From: Flavobacterium sangjuense
GTDB taxonomy: Bacteria > Bacteroidota > Bacteroidia > Flavobacteriales > Flavobacteriaceae
Direction: 5' to 3'
NCBI RefSeq assembly: GCF_004797125.1
Contig: NZ_CP038810.1
Span: 2,790,001-2,854,000, forward strand
DNA: 64,000 nucleotides
In this document: positions 19,601 to 27,705 of the stretch, in pieces
Numbering within the stretch: position 1 is the first letter of the stretch
Layout: each line of letters begins with the position of its first letter
Made by a program: the position numbers and the translations under genes
Notes under the pieces: model-generated
The model's input: only the letters and a program-made list of their open reading frames with translations
What the model was told of the DNA's origin: nothing
Database searches by the model: none

Positions 19601-22600
19601 GCATTCGGTAACGGATTTACAATTAACTGCAAAGTCACAATATCATAACAACCCGTAGCTGTAGTTTCTACTCTGACATAAATCGTCTGGGTATTAATGG
19701 TGCCATTGGTATAACTCGTCGGATTGGTGATGTTACCTGTTCCCAATTCTGCTGCTGCCTGAGTGGTGTAAAAAGTTACCGTGTGGGTAAGTGGATTTAT
19801 AGTACCCAGTATATCAGAAATGGTGCTCGTTAAATCAAAGGTCTCATAACCTGCTGCTCCGGTATAATCACATAGCTGATAATCATCAGGCTCGGTAGCA
19901 ACCGGAGTCGGATCAACAATTAGCTGAAGATTTACATAATTAGCACAGCCTGTCAGCGTGTAAAATACGCGAACATAAATAGTTTGTGTATTTATGGTAA
20001 TATTATAATATGGACTTGGCTTTGGATTAGCTCCGGTTTGTGAATCCGTTAAAGTTTCATGGAAGGTAACAGAAACTCCCGCTGGCAGCGGTGAGCCCGG
20101 AGGTGTGCCGGTTATCTCATTAATAGTACTGCTCAAATCAAACACACCAAAGCCGTCATTATTCGGATCACAGTAATGTAATGGCAATGGAGTGATTGCC
20201 GTCGGTCCCTGAGTCACTCTGAGCAGTTGCGTTGTCGTAGCATAACATCCTGTAGCTATGTTCTCTACACGAATGTAAACTGTTTCGTTGTCATTTCCAA
20301 TGTAAGCTGACGGTGAACCGATTATTGTAGGCGAACCATTCTGTGCAGCTGCCAAAGTATTGTAATACGTAACAATCATACCCGTAACGCCATTGGTCAC
20401 TGTGCCTTCGTTTACCGTTAGGTCAAACTCTGCCGTAGTTGACGAACCGATGCTGCACTCATTTAAGTCAGGTGCTACAGTTACTGCAGGCAATGGATTT
20501 ACAATCAAATTAAAGGAACTTGTCGTATTACAGCCTGTAGCATTGTCTCTTATATTTATCCATATCTGCTGTGGATTGCTCGTGTTTGGATACAAATTAG
20601 GCAACGGACTGGTTTGAGTTTGTGCATCGGCTAAAGTCGCATAATAAGTTACCGTTACTCCGGTTTGTCCATTAGCGATTTCTGTAGTTTTTGTCCCCAA
20701 ATTAAATACCTCAATTCCATCTCCCGGATTGTTATAATCACACAACTCATAATCCGTAATTACAGGATTTGGCAGCGGAATTGGGTTGACAATTAAGTGG
20801 AAGGATGTCGTTGAGTAACATGCAGCTGCTCCCGCAAAAGAAGCTCTGACATAGATTATCTGGTCGAATGGATTAAGATTACAGTATGAAGTTGGTGTCG
20901 TTATTGTAGTACCGCCAATATCAGCATCTGTTTGTGTTTCGTGATAGGTAATTACAACTGTTGGGTCTGAAGTTATCTCAGTATTTTTAGTTGTCAAATC
21001 AAATCCACAGTAAAAACCGGTATTGTCTAAACTATCATCACAAACTACATACGCAGTCGGAGTGTTGATAATTGGTGCTGTGTTTACAGTTACTACCGCA
21101 GAACCTGTCTGGGCTTGTGAGCAGGCCGGAGCAGCTGCATCCTGAACACTCACTAAAGCATAAGTGTAAGTTCCTTGTGGTGTCGTTGGAACATTCACCG
21201 AAACGCTGTTTCCGCTTGTAGTTGAAACCGGCGGTTGCACTACTGTATTAATTGAATACGTGAAAGTATAAGGTGCGGTACCGTTTGCACCGGTAAATAT
21301 AATTTGCGGCGACGGATCATTCAAACATACCGTTGTAGTTCCGAAAATTGTCGCAGTTGGTAATGGGTTTATAGTTACAGTTGCAATGCTGCTAACATTA
21401 ATACATGGTGCAGTTCCGGTTAAAGTATAGGTAAAGGTTGAAGTGGTAACTCCAAGAGCTGGCACAAATGTTCCTGCAGCGGCATTGAAAGTTCCTCCTG
21501 TTCCTGTGGTTCTTGTCCAAGTTCCTCCGGCTTGTTCACCTGTAATTAAAGTATACAAATTAATAAGGGCAGCATTATTTTCACAAATGGTTGTCCCTCC
21601 ATCAGTTCCCGCTATAGGTTGTGGATTAATGGTAATGGTAGCCAAACTGCTGTCATTGATACACGGGGCTGTTCCGATTAAAGTATACGTAAAAGTCGAA
21701 GTGGTTGCACCAACTGCAGGGGTATATGTTCCGGCTACTCCATTAAAAGTCCCTCCGGTTCCCGAAGTTTGTGTCCAAACTCCACCTGTTTGTTCTCCGC
21801 TTATTAAACTGAATAAATCTACAGCTGTTGTACTGGTTTCGCAGACAACTGTGCCTCCGTCAACACCGGCATTAGGTTGTGGATTTATGGTAACAGTAGC
21901 TAAACTTGTATCATTAATACATGGTGCTGTTCCGTTTACTGTATAAGTAAAAGTTGAAGTAGTAGCTCCGGCCGCAGGGGTATATGTTCCGGCTACTGCA
22001 TTGAAAGTTCCTCCGGTTCCCGAAGTTTGTGTCCAAACTCCACCAGCCTGCTCACCAGTAATTAAACTGAATAAATTGATGGCTGTAACACTCGTATCAC
22101 AAACAATAGTTCCACCATCAACACCCGCTGTAGGTTGTGCATTTATAGTTATTGTAGCCACACTACTGTCAGTTGTACAAGGAGCCGTTCCTGTTACAGT
22201 ATAAGTAAATGTTGAACTAGTGGCTCCAACTACAGGTGTATAAGTTCCGGCAGCAGCATTAAAAGTCCCTCCGGTACCTGTTGTTCTTACCCACGTTCCA
22301 CCAGCTGCTTCGCCAGTAATCAAACTAAATAAGTCTACGGCAACGGTGCTGTTTTCACAAACAGCAGTACCTCCGTCAACACCAGCTGTAGGTTGTGGGC
22401 TTATGGTTACTGTTCCCGAAACTGGTAATGATGAACAACCAAGTCCTGTTATAGAAACCGCATCAATAAAATTACCAACGGTTAAATCACCTGAACCCGA
22501 ACTAATAGAAACGAAACGGATAGTATAGTTAGTGACACCATCATTTGGAAATATATAAGAAATAGTATTAAACACCCATGCGGCTGGTGTAGCAGAAAAG

Positions 22601-24702
22601 CTGCCTAAACTGGTATAAGGTCCACCAACTGGTCCTATTTGAACTTGTAAAACATCTGTTCCGGAAAAACGTCCTCTGTGCGCAAATGATATTATTGCAG
22701 TAGTCCCTGGAACAACCGTAAGGTTTTGGTAAAGTGTTGAAACTTGATTTGCATTTAATTCAACGAATTGTGTTCCGGAATATGAAGGTGTCGATTGAAA
22801 ACCACTAGACCAAACTTCAATTATACCATCTGTTGCAGTTGTACGCCAACATGGAAAACTTGCTTGATTAACAAAAGCCATACCTCCAGATGGAACTCCC
22901 ACTGGACTATCAAAGCCTGCATTACAAAACGAATTGGTCTGACTAATAACAACCGTATAAGTACCAGATGTGGTTGTAGTAAATGAAGCTACATTTCCCG
23001 GATTTGGAAAACCAGCAGGTACTGTCCATGCATAATTATAAGTTCCTGCAAGAGTTGGTGTTGCTGTTACTGTAGCTATCCCACTTGAACAAATTGCTGA
23101 ACTATTCACAGTTACACCTATAAGAGGATTAACAATAATAGTAATATTCACAGGCGAAGCACATTGTCCTGGATTCGGCGTAAAAGTATAGGTCGTTGTA
23201 GTTGTATTATCTAATGCTGGAGACCAAGTCCCTGTAATACTGTTATTTGATGTTGTCGGTAATGCTGCTAATGTTACTCCACTACAAATTGGTGCAATAG
23301 GATTAAATGTCGGTGTGGTAAATGTAAGTACAGTAACTGTTGCTGAACCTGTTTGAGACTGACTACAAACAGGAGTGCCCGAAGTAGCAACACTTACCAA
23401 ATTATAAGTGCTATTCATAGTCAACAATGGTGTCGTTATTGTCGCAGTTCCTGAACCATCCAAAAGAATTGTCTGATTTGGACCGCTGCCAACGGTATAA
23501 GTCACTGTTGCATTTGGTGTACCACTGAAAGTAATTACAGCCGATGTTCCTGAGCAAATAGTTGTTGTTCCTGATATTGTTGCTGTAGGCAACTGCGTAA
23601 CCGCTACTGAAACCGTTTGATTTAAAGGTTGAGTACACAACGTATTTCCTGAACCATCAACTATTCTGACATTAGTCAACGTATAGGAACTGGCAAGTGT
23701 AGGTGATGTTGTAATTGTAAAAATCCCCGCAGCATTTAAAACAGCGGATTGAACCGGGCCGCTATCAACTGTATAACTGATATTGGCATTTGGCGTTCCG
23801 GTAAAAGTAACCGTAACCGGACTTCCAGTACAAATAGAAGTGTTGGAAATACTTACCGAGGCATTTGGCACTAAATTCACTACCAAATTAAAACAAACAA
23901 TAGAATAACAACCCGCTATATTATCGGTAACCCTAGCACAAATCGTTTGCGGATTGGAAGTATTAGAATAGATGTTCGGTAAAGCATTAACACCATCATT
24001 TGCATCAGCTGTTGAAGTGTGATAAGTAATGGTATTACCTGTTGTATCTGAGTTTATCGAACTACTGAGGGCGCTAAGATCAAAAATCCCAACGTTTGGT
24101 GTGTTGCTACAGGTTAACACATCGGGAATGGCATTAGCCGAAGGTGGTGAAGGAAAAGCTCCTGTTCCTAAAGTTGCAGTTCCTGTCCACTGAATTTGAA
24201 ATCCACCATCACCGATAGGTCTGTCAATAGCAATATAATAAGTTTGCCCCGGAGTTACCGTTAACCATCTAACATAACCATTCCCATCTGAACCCGGACC
24301 TGTTTGTGTAAGCAAAGTCGAGCCATTCATTCCGGTAAGATTATTGCTTAATCCTGCTTCAAACGGATTTGTTGTGGCACAACGTAACGGACTGCCTAAA
24401 GCACCACAAACACGATTAGGCCCATAGACCCAAAAATCATAATCTACATTTATATCCGGATCATCGGGAATCAAATTAAAACCTAGTGTTCCTGCTTGAA
24501 CAATATTTACTTCAAGCCAAATCGAATTATTCTCAAATCCACCACATGAATTGATTTCCTGAACAGTCCCCGAACCGGTAGCATTAGAGGAAAAAGCTCC
24601 GTTACCGCAGACTATCAGCGCAGTAGCACAATCATTTGGTTCTTGTGCAAAAGCTAAATTTGACAAAAATAACAGAAAAAATACTTTAAAAACATTCTTC
24701 AT
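16693..24702 (-). CDS. Giant T9SS type B (gliding-type) repeat protein, 2669 aa
   Basis: Very large secreted surface protein with a clean signal peptide (cleavage after A19, LAFA|QEP). The final 80 or so residues are a type B sorting domain of the gliding-associated CHU_C kind (FTPNGDGIHDTWNV ... IFDRYGKLL ... SDDYWFTV). The order is: an N-terminal lectin-like domain (20-175); one CD module; Ig-like repeats (TATISGTTTICSG type, about 365-460); a discoidin-like segment; four 86-residue repeats (772-1115); another Ig-like repeat; then twelve modules of about 99 residues (roughly 1219-2400), each beginning CDxxxDGxxxFDLT and ending in an IYVRVE...CY strand pair. Many module starts resemble calcium-binding loops. 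It is the last gene of the cassette with PorP/SprF and a PorE-like protein. Adhesion or gliding is inferred; no catalytic motif was found. Confidence 0.88.
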   Translation of the reverse strand: MKNVFKVFFLLFLSNLAFAQEPNDCATALIVCGNGAFSSNATGSGTVQEINSCGGFENNSIWLEVNIVQAGTLGFNLIPDDPDINVDYDFWVYGPNRVCGALGSPLRCATTNPFEAGLSNNLTGMNGSTLLTQTGPGSDGNGYVRWLTVTPGQTYYIAIDRPIGDGGFQIQWTGTATLGTGAFPSPPSANAIPDVLTCSNTPNVGIFDLSALSSSINSDTTGNTITYHTSTADANDGVNALPNIYSNTSNPQTICARVTDNIAGCYSIVCFNLVVNLVPNASVSISNTSICTGSPVTVTFTGTPNANISYTVDSGPVQSAVLNAAGIFTITTSPTLASSYTLTNVRIVDGSGNTLCTQPLNQTVSVAVTQLPTATISGTTTICSGTSAVITFSGTPNATVTYTVGSGPNQTILLDGSGTATITTPLLTMNSTYNLVSVATSGTPVCSQSQTGSATVTVLTFTTPTFNPIAPICSGVTLAALPTTSNNSITGTWSPALDNTTTTTYTFTPNPGQCASPVNITIIVNPLIGVTVNSSAICSSGIATVTATPTLAGTYNYAWTVPAGFPNPGNVASFTTTTSGTYTVVISQTNSFCNAGFDSPVGVPSGGMAFVNQASFPCWRTTATDGIIEVWSSGFQSTPSYSGTQFVELNANQVSTLYQNLTVVPGTTAIISFAHRGRFSGTDVLQVQIGPVGGPYTSLGSFSATPAAWVFNTISYIFPNDGVTNYTIRFVSISSGSGDLTVGNFIDAVSITGLGCSSLPVSGTVTISPQPTAGVDGGTAVCENSTVAVDLFSLITGEAAGGTWVRTTGTGGTFNAAAGTYTPVVGATSSTFTYTVTGTAPCTTDSSVATITINAQPTAGVDGGTIVCDTSVTAINLFSLITGEQAGGVWTQTSGTGGTFNAVAGTYTPAAGATTSTFTYTVNGTAPCINDTSLATVTINPQPNAGVDGGTVVCETSTTAVDLFSLISGEQTGGVWTQTSGTGGTFNGVAGTYTPAVGATTSTFTYTLIGTAPCINDSSLATITINPQPIAGTDGGTTICENNAALINLYTLITGEQAGGTWTRTTGTGGTFNAAAGTFVPALGVTTSTFTYTLTGTAPCINVSSIATVTINPLPTATIFGTTTVCLNDPSPQIIFTGANGTAPYTFTYSINTVVQPPVSTTSGNSVSVNVPTTPQGTYTYALVSVQDAAAPACSQAQTGSAVVTVNTAPIINTPTAYVVCDDSLDNTGFYCGFDLTTKNTEITSDPTVVITYHETQTDADIGGTTITTPTSYCNLNPFDQIIYVRASFAGAAACYSTTSFHLIVNPIPLPNPVITDYELCDYNNPGDGIEVFNLGTKTTEIANGQTGVTVTYYATLADAQTQTSPLPNLYPNTSNPQQIWINIRDNATGCNTTSSFNLIVNPLPAVTVAPDLNECSIGSSTTAEFDLTVNEGTVTNGVTGMIVTYYNTLAAAQNGSPTIIGSPSAYIGNDNETVYIRVENIATGCYATTTQLLRVTQGPTAITPLPLHYCDPNNDGFGVFDLSSTINEITGTPPGSPLPAGVSVTFHETLTDSQTGANPKPSPYYNITINTQTIYVRVFYTLTGCANYVNLQLIVDPTPVATEPDDYQLCDYTGAAGYETFDLTSTISDILGTINPLTHTVTFYTTQAAAELGTGNITNPTSYTNGTINTQTIYVRVETTATGCYDIVTLQLIVNPLPNATQPNYPQYSLCDTTGLVGFETFDLASQVSAILLGQTGMAVTFYPSLGEAQSNSNAITNLQYTNAVIYVQTLGIRITNTDTDCYVISTMDIRVEPLPTPIPPPAPYTVCDENQDGFANFDLTTLLPGLLNGMTTYTITFHETIDDANSGDNDIDTSVPYFSIDPFVQILYVRAEDNVTHCYSVLPIELNADPSPIAPVNLDPITVCDQDSSPQSASTTVDLTQTTAAVLAQQTGAAADYTVEYYTTQLLAEQGNSPIINDTSYIVSDGTTIWVRVEHKTTGCFNVGSFQIEIDTPLLLTTPAPLSVCDADDTPNNQFHVFDLTIKNTEINQGTGYTVTYYPSLTDAQNNTNVITTPTAYQNVPAHPAVQTLGVVVTTAAGCKSITTLDIRVLPIPTPNRNPTPLAPKCDDNNPGDMMEVFDLTVNEAYIANGDPNLTFHYFATRDNAVDNVSELIPATAALVGDNVWIRVENNRVDYQGENCYVIVEQALTVNPLPIVVQPLAPYRACDDNADGIAVFDLTNPDLAEAILGPTQLPADYAISYHPSQAAATAGTPTLPNSYTNVTPNAQDIYVRVVNNATSCVNTGVLPLVVEAYARAVGPQQFNECDNDGNPYDGVGLVDLTSYAADILDGQDAAIFIVSYYTSLANAVAGTNALTLAQAQAYQTDADTDTIWVKVENSSNLITPVCYAITTIDIKVERYPNPVINTANNVTTICVDFITNQVVRPLTLNSGVVNPNNYTYEWFEDASTTPIPGATGPTYTVDTPAVAGATREYTVRVTSASPLACQTTSASFPVVQSGQAVIAAGTVGYTVTGAFSSSQIITVTVEGYGAPDYQYSLDDGPRQDSNVFEGVSMGTHIIHVWDAKGDIAYSCEELIINEVYIIDYPHYFTPNGDGIHDTWNVVGLDESAKIFIFDRYGKLLKQISPTGQGWNGTYNGHLLPSDDYWFTVDFVEGGVMKQFKSHFAMKR
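17500..21060 (-). repeat. Twelve tandem protein modules of about 99 residues in the 2669-aa protein
   Basis: Each module starts with a Cys-Asp pair and a D/N/G-rich loop (CDPNNDGFG, CDENQDGFA, CDDNADGIA, CDYNNPGDG), then FDLT/FDLS, a VTYY/VTFH strand, an IYVRVE-type strand and a second Cys. The modules differ a lot in sequence, so they are an old expansion. A thirteenth copy (CSNTPNVGIFDLS) is separate, near residue 195. Confidence 0.85.
21358..22389 (-). repeat. Four tandem 258-bp (86-aa) repeats in the 2669-aa protein
   Basis: Units begin TAGVDGGT or a variant and contain LFSLITGEQAGG, TSGTGGTFNA and STFTYT. They are similar enough at the DNA level for recombination between units to be possible; unit 4 is the most divergent. 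Four units of exactly 258 bp fill the interval. Confidence 0.88.
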
Positions 24703-24727
24703 TTAACCATCATATTTATTATGCATA

Positions 24728-24761
24728 ATAGCCAATCTCAATTTTAATCGAGATTAGCTAT
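24728..24761 (-). promoter_or_regulatory. 12-bp stem-loop in the leader of the second giant gene
   Basis: On the transcribed (-) strand, ATAGCTAATCTC pairs with GAGATTGGCTAT through 11 Watson-Crick pairs and one U-G wobble, with a 10-base loop. On the other strand the same position is an A-C mismatch, so the hairpin is best in the mRNA. No T-run follows, so it is not a normal terminator. It ends 26 nt before the start codon at 24702. Confidence 0.55.
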
Positions 24762-24831
24762 TACCTACAATCATCACTTAATTAACTTAAACTTTAAACC
24801 TAATTTTTATCTAACAATGATTGCATTTTTT

Positions 24832-26715
24832 TTACTTTTCAATACTTTTTTTCACAATCAAAAACTCTGAACGTCTGTTTTGTGCATCTTGTTCCTGAGT
24901 ACAATTGGTTCCGCATTTAACTTTTTGTTGCGAACTTCCAAATCCTTGTCCAGAAATACGTGCTGCTGTAATTCCTTTAGAAATTAAATACTGAACTGTT
25001 GATTGTGCTCTTTTTTCAGATAAATTTAAGTTATATGCCGCTGAACCTTTAGAATCTGTATGTGATCTTACAAAGATAACCATTGTAGGATAATCGTTCA
25101 TTACTTTAATCAATTTATCTAATTCAACTGCACCTTGAGCTGTGATATTGCTCTTATCATATTCAAAATAAACCGGATTCAAAATCACTTCGGTGTCAGT
25201 TATGATTACAGTTGTTGGAACCAAAGCAACATCAACTACCGTTTCACCGGCTTTAGCAGGTTTCACTGCTGATGTGGCATTTTCGAAATTTTGTGCCGAT
25301 ACTTTTAGTCCATAACCTACATTACATTCGATATCGTAGCTTACTTTTCCTTGCGCATTGGTTTGTTTGGTTTCGATAACATTTCCTTTTGCATCTGATA
25401 TAGAAACAGAAGCATTCGCTAAAACAGCATTGGTTTTACTGTTTGTAACAACAATAGTTGCTTCAGCTTTACAAACCGGCGTTGCTGCATAAATGGCATC
25501 TGAACCATTTCTGTTTGAAGAGAAATAACCAACATTAGCATTCTTATTGAAACTAAATGAAAAATCATCTTTTTCGGTATTTACCGGTTTGCCCAAATTT
25601 TGAGGCTTTTCAGCAGCATTAAGATTAATTCTGAATACATCAAAACCTCCCAATCCCTGATGACTCGTTGAAGCAAAATACAATGTATTATCTTCTGTGA
25701 TAAAAGGGAAATTCTCTCTGTCTGCCGTGTTGACATTCGGACCTAAATTTTGTGGTTTTCCATAAGTACTGCCATCTATAGCCACTTTCCAAATGTCTGA
25801 TTCACCTAAACCTCCGGGCATGTTTGAAGCAAAATATAATGTTGCTCCATCTTTGCTCAAACTCGGATTGGTAACCGAATAACTCGTACTATTAAATGGC
25901 AAGGCCTCTATATTAGACCATTTTCCATCAACTTTAGTCGCTTTGTAAATTCCCTGTTGCCCAACTTTAATATTGCTCTTTTTACTCTTTTCATATTGTC
26001 CTTCGCTGTGACCGTCACGGGCAAAAAACATGGTGTTGCCATCTGCACTAATTGTCAGCGGACCATCGTGAAATGGCGTATTCAATTCTCTTACCGGAGA
26101 TGGTTCAGAAAAACTTCCGTTGCTATCTCTGTTTGATTGGTAAATGTCCAGATAAGGCTGGTCTATCCATTTATCTGTTTTATTCGAACTGTTTCTGGTG
26201 CTCGCAAAATAAAATTTATTATCATTCGTCAATAACGCTCCAAAATCACTTTGTCCTTTGTTTTTGATATTGGTATCGGTAACATCAAATAACTTGGCAT
26301 TATTAGTCAGACTTGGAATATAATTCGGATTTGCCAAATGTTCTTTAGCTCTTTCATCTTTAGGCATCATTTTAGCAAAAACATCCATTTGTTTATTGGC
26401 TTCCTGATAATTTCCTAAGATTTTCAATGTTTGCGCATAGCGATAATACGTTTCAGCAGCTACCTTTCCTTTCACAGCTTTGGCATACCATTTTGATGCA
26501 TTTTGAGAATCAAAAACATTATAATAGCTTTCTGCCAATTGCGTATAAACATATTCATTGGCGCTTTTGTTTTCGGCTAATTTCAGATATTCCTCAATAG
26601 CAGCTACGTACTGATAGCTTTCAAAAAGTTTGTCTGCTTTAGCAGTAGCGCTATTTTGTCCGTATCCGACAGCAATAAGCAAGAACATGCTAATGGTGAT
26701 ATATATTTTTTTCAT
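24832..26715 (-). CDS. PorE-like TPR / PD40 / OmpA outer-membrane-associated protein
   Basis: A 627-residue protein with signal peptide (1-19, VGYG|Q). TPR-like helices span about 22-130. A PD40-type beta-propeller spans about 160-410, with repeats such as FYFASTRNSS, MFFARDGHSEG and LYFASNMPGGLGESDIW. A carboxypeptidase-regulatory-like fold is at about 415-495 (VLANASVSISDAKGNV). The C-terminus is an OmpA peptidoglycan-binding domain (about 510-627) with VYFEYDKSNIT, HTDSKGSAAYN and LSEKRA. This is the domain order of PorE, the T9SS periplasmic protein that ties the machine to peptidoglycan. The gene starts 10 bp after PorP/SprF and is flanked on both sides by giant type B proteins, so it probably serves their export or anchoring. 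It may be a dedicated paralogue, not the core PorE. Confidence 0.85.
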   Translation of the reverse strand: MKKIYITISMFLLIAVGYGQNSATAKADKLFESYQYVAAIEEYLKLAENKSANEYVYTQLAESYYNVFDSQNASKWYAKAVKGKVAAETYYRYAQTLKILGNYQEANKQMDVFAKMMPKDERAKEHLANPNYIPSLTNNAKLFDVTDTNIKNKGQSDFGALLTNDNKFYFASTRNSSNKTDKWIDQPYLDIYQSNRDSNGSFSEPSPVRELNTPFHDGPLTISADGNTMFFARDGHSEGQYEKSKKSNIKVGQQGIYKATKVDGKWSNIEALPFNSTSYSVTNPSLSKDGATLYFASNMPGGLGESDIWKVAIDGSTYGKPQNLGPNVNTADRENFPFITEDNTLYFASTSHQGLGGFDVFRINLNAAEKPQNLGKPVNTEKDDFSFSFNKNANVGYFSSNRNGSDAIYAATPVCKAEATIVVTNSKTNAVLANASVSISDAKGNVIETKQTNAQGKVSYDIECNVGYGLKVSAQNFENATSAVKPAKAGETVVDVALVPTTVIITDTEVILNPVYFEYDKSNITAQGAVELDKLIKVMNDYPTMVIFVRSHTDSKGSAAYNLNLSEKRAQSTVQYLISKGITAARISGQGFGSSQQKVKCGTNCTQEQDAQNRRSEFLIVKKSIEK

Positions 26716-26725
26716 AGTTGTAGTT

Positions 26726-27661
26726 TTAGAAAAATCTTGGTGAAACAGATACTTTTTTAGACAAATTTAAATCAAATAATAACATAAACTCATGAGATGC
26801 CGGAGCAGTTCCTCTTATTTCTGAAGTGACATGATCATAGGCATATCCAATGCGGATTGATGGTGTTACTGCAAAGTTAACCATTGCTCCAAAAGAATCA
26901 TCCAATCTGTATGTTGCTCCAATTTCATATTTTTCGAAAAGTAAGAAATTTGCTGAACAATCTAACGAAGTAGGTGCATTAAATGCTGACTTCAACATAA
27001 AAGAAGGTTTGAATTTTGTATTCGGAGATAAATCAAACACATAACCACTAGTCAAGAAATAGTGTTCTGTTTCGCTTCCAAATTTCAATTCCTGCCCACT
27101 TCGCGTTATATCAAGATGCTTACTTTTTATCATATTCGGAACCGATAAAGCAGCATAAAATTTATTGGTATAATAAAACAAACCGGTACCAATGTTTAAT
27201 TTTATATTGTTCGAATTTTCGCTGAAGGCGTTATCGTTAGGTTGTTGTGTATAGCCATTCCCGATTTCACTAAACAAACCTACTTTTTGAAAAGTAGCGC
27301 CTGTTTTTAATCCGAAAGCCAATTTGCTTGCACTTCCTAGATTGATAGTATATGAGAAATCGCCGTAAATGTTGTTTTCCTCTACAGGACCAATTTTATC
27401 CGAAATAATAGAAAGACCCAATCCGACATTTTTACCAACCGGACTGTGTATTGCAAAAGTTCCGGTTGTTGGAGCTCCATATAAACCAACCCATTGTTGT
27501 CTGTAAAGCAATCCTCCTGATATGCTTTCTTTTGAACCTGCATATGCCGGATTCATAACATTCATATTATACATATATTGTGTATAATGTGGATCCTGCT
27601 GGGCGGATACTTTTATAGAAATGATTGAAAATAGTGCTAGTGCGATATATCCTTTTTTCAT
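26726..27661 (-). CDS. PorP/SprF family T9SS outer-membrane protein
   Basis: Beta-barrel outer-membrane protein of the PorP/SprF family. The signal peptide is MKKGYIALALFSIISIKVSA, followed by QQDPHYTQYMYNMNVMNPAYAGS, whose parts QDPHYTQY and NPAYAGS are the family signature at the mature N-terminus. Alternating strands follow to the terminal aromatic SPRFF. The frame runs up to 27700, but the ATG at 27661 gives the proper signal peptide and was chosen (311 aa). SprF-type proteins are paired with type B sorted proteins and are needed for their export or surface attachment. Here one copy sits between two giant type B genes, so it may serve both. It starts about 45 bp after the upstream gene's stop and is 10 bp from the PorE-like gene. 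Confidence 0.92.
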   Translation of the reverse strand: MKKGYIALALFSIISIKVSAQQDPHYTQYMYNMNVMNPAYAGSKESISGGLLYRQQWVGLYGAPTTGTFAIHSPVGKNVGLGLSIISDKIGPVEENNIYGDFSYTINLGSASKLAFGLKTGATFQKVGLFSEIGNGYTQQPNDNAFSENSNNIKLNIGTGLFYYTNKFYAALSVPNMIKSKHLDITRSGQELKFGSETEHYFLTSGYVFDLSPNTKFKPSFMLKSAFNAPTSLDCSANFLLFEKYEIGATYRLDDSFGAMVNFAVTPSIRIGYAYDHVTSEIRGTAPASHEFMLLFDLNLSKKVSVSPRFF

Positions 27662-27705
27662 TAGGCTTGTCGTTTTATTTAGTAATTGACACATACTCAA
27701 TTTAA

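Noticed and set aside
21443..21946. 167-aa + strand frame
   Set aside because: Antisense to the 86-aa tandem repeats; its own repeats simply mirror them. The same applies to the + strand frames at 17209-17667, 44264-44626 and 50821-51192.
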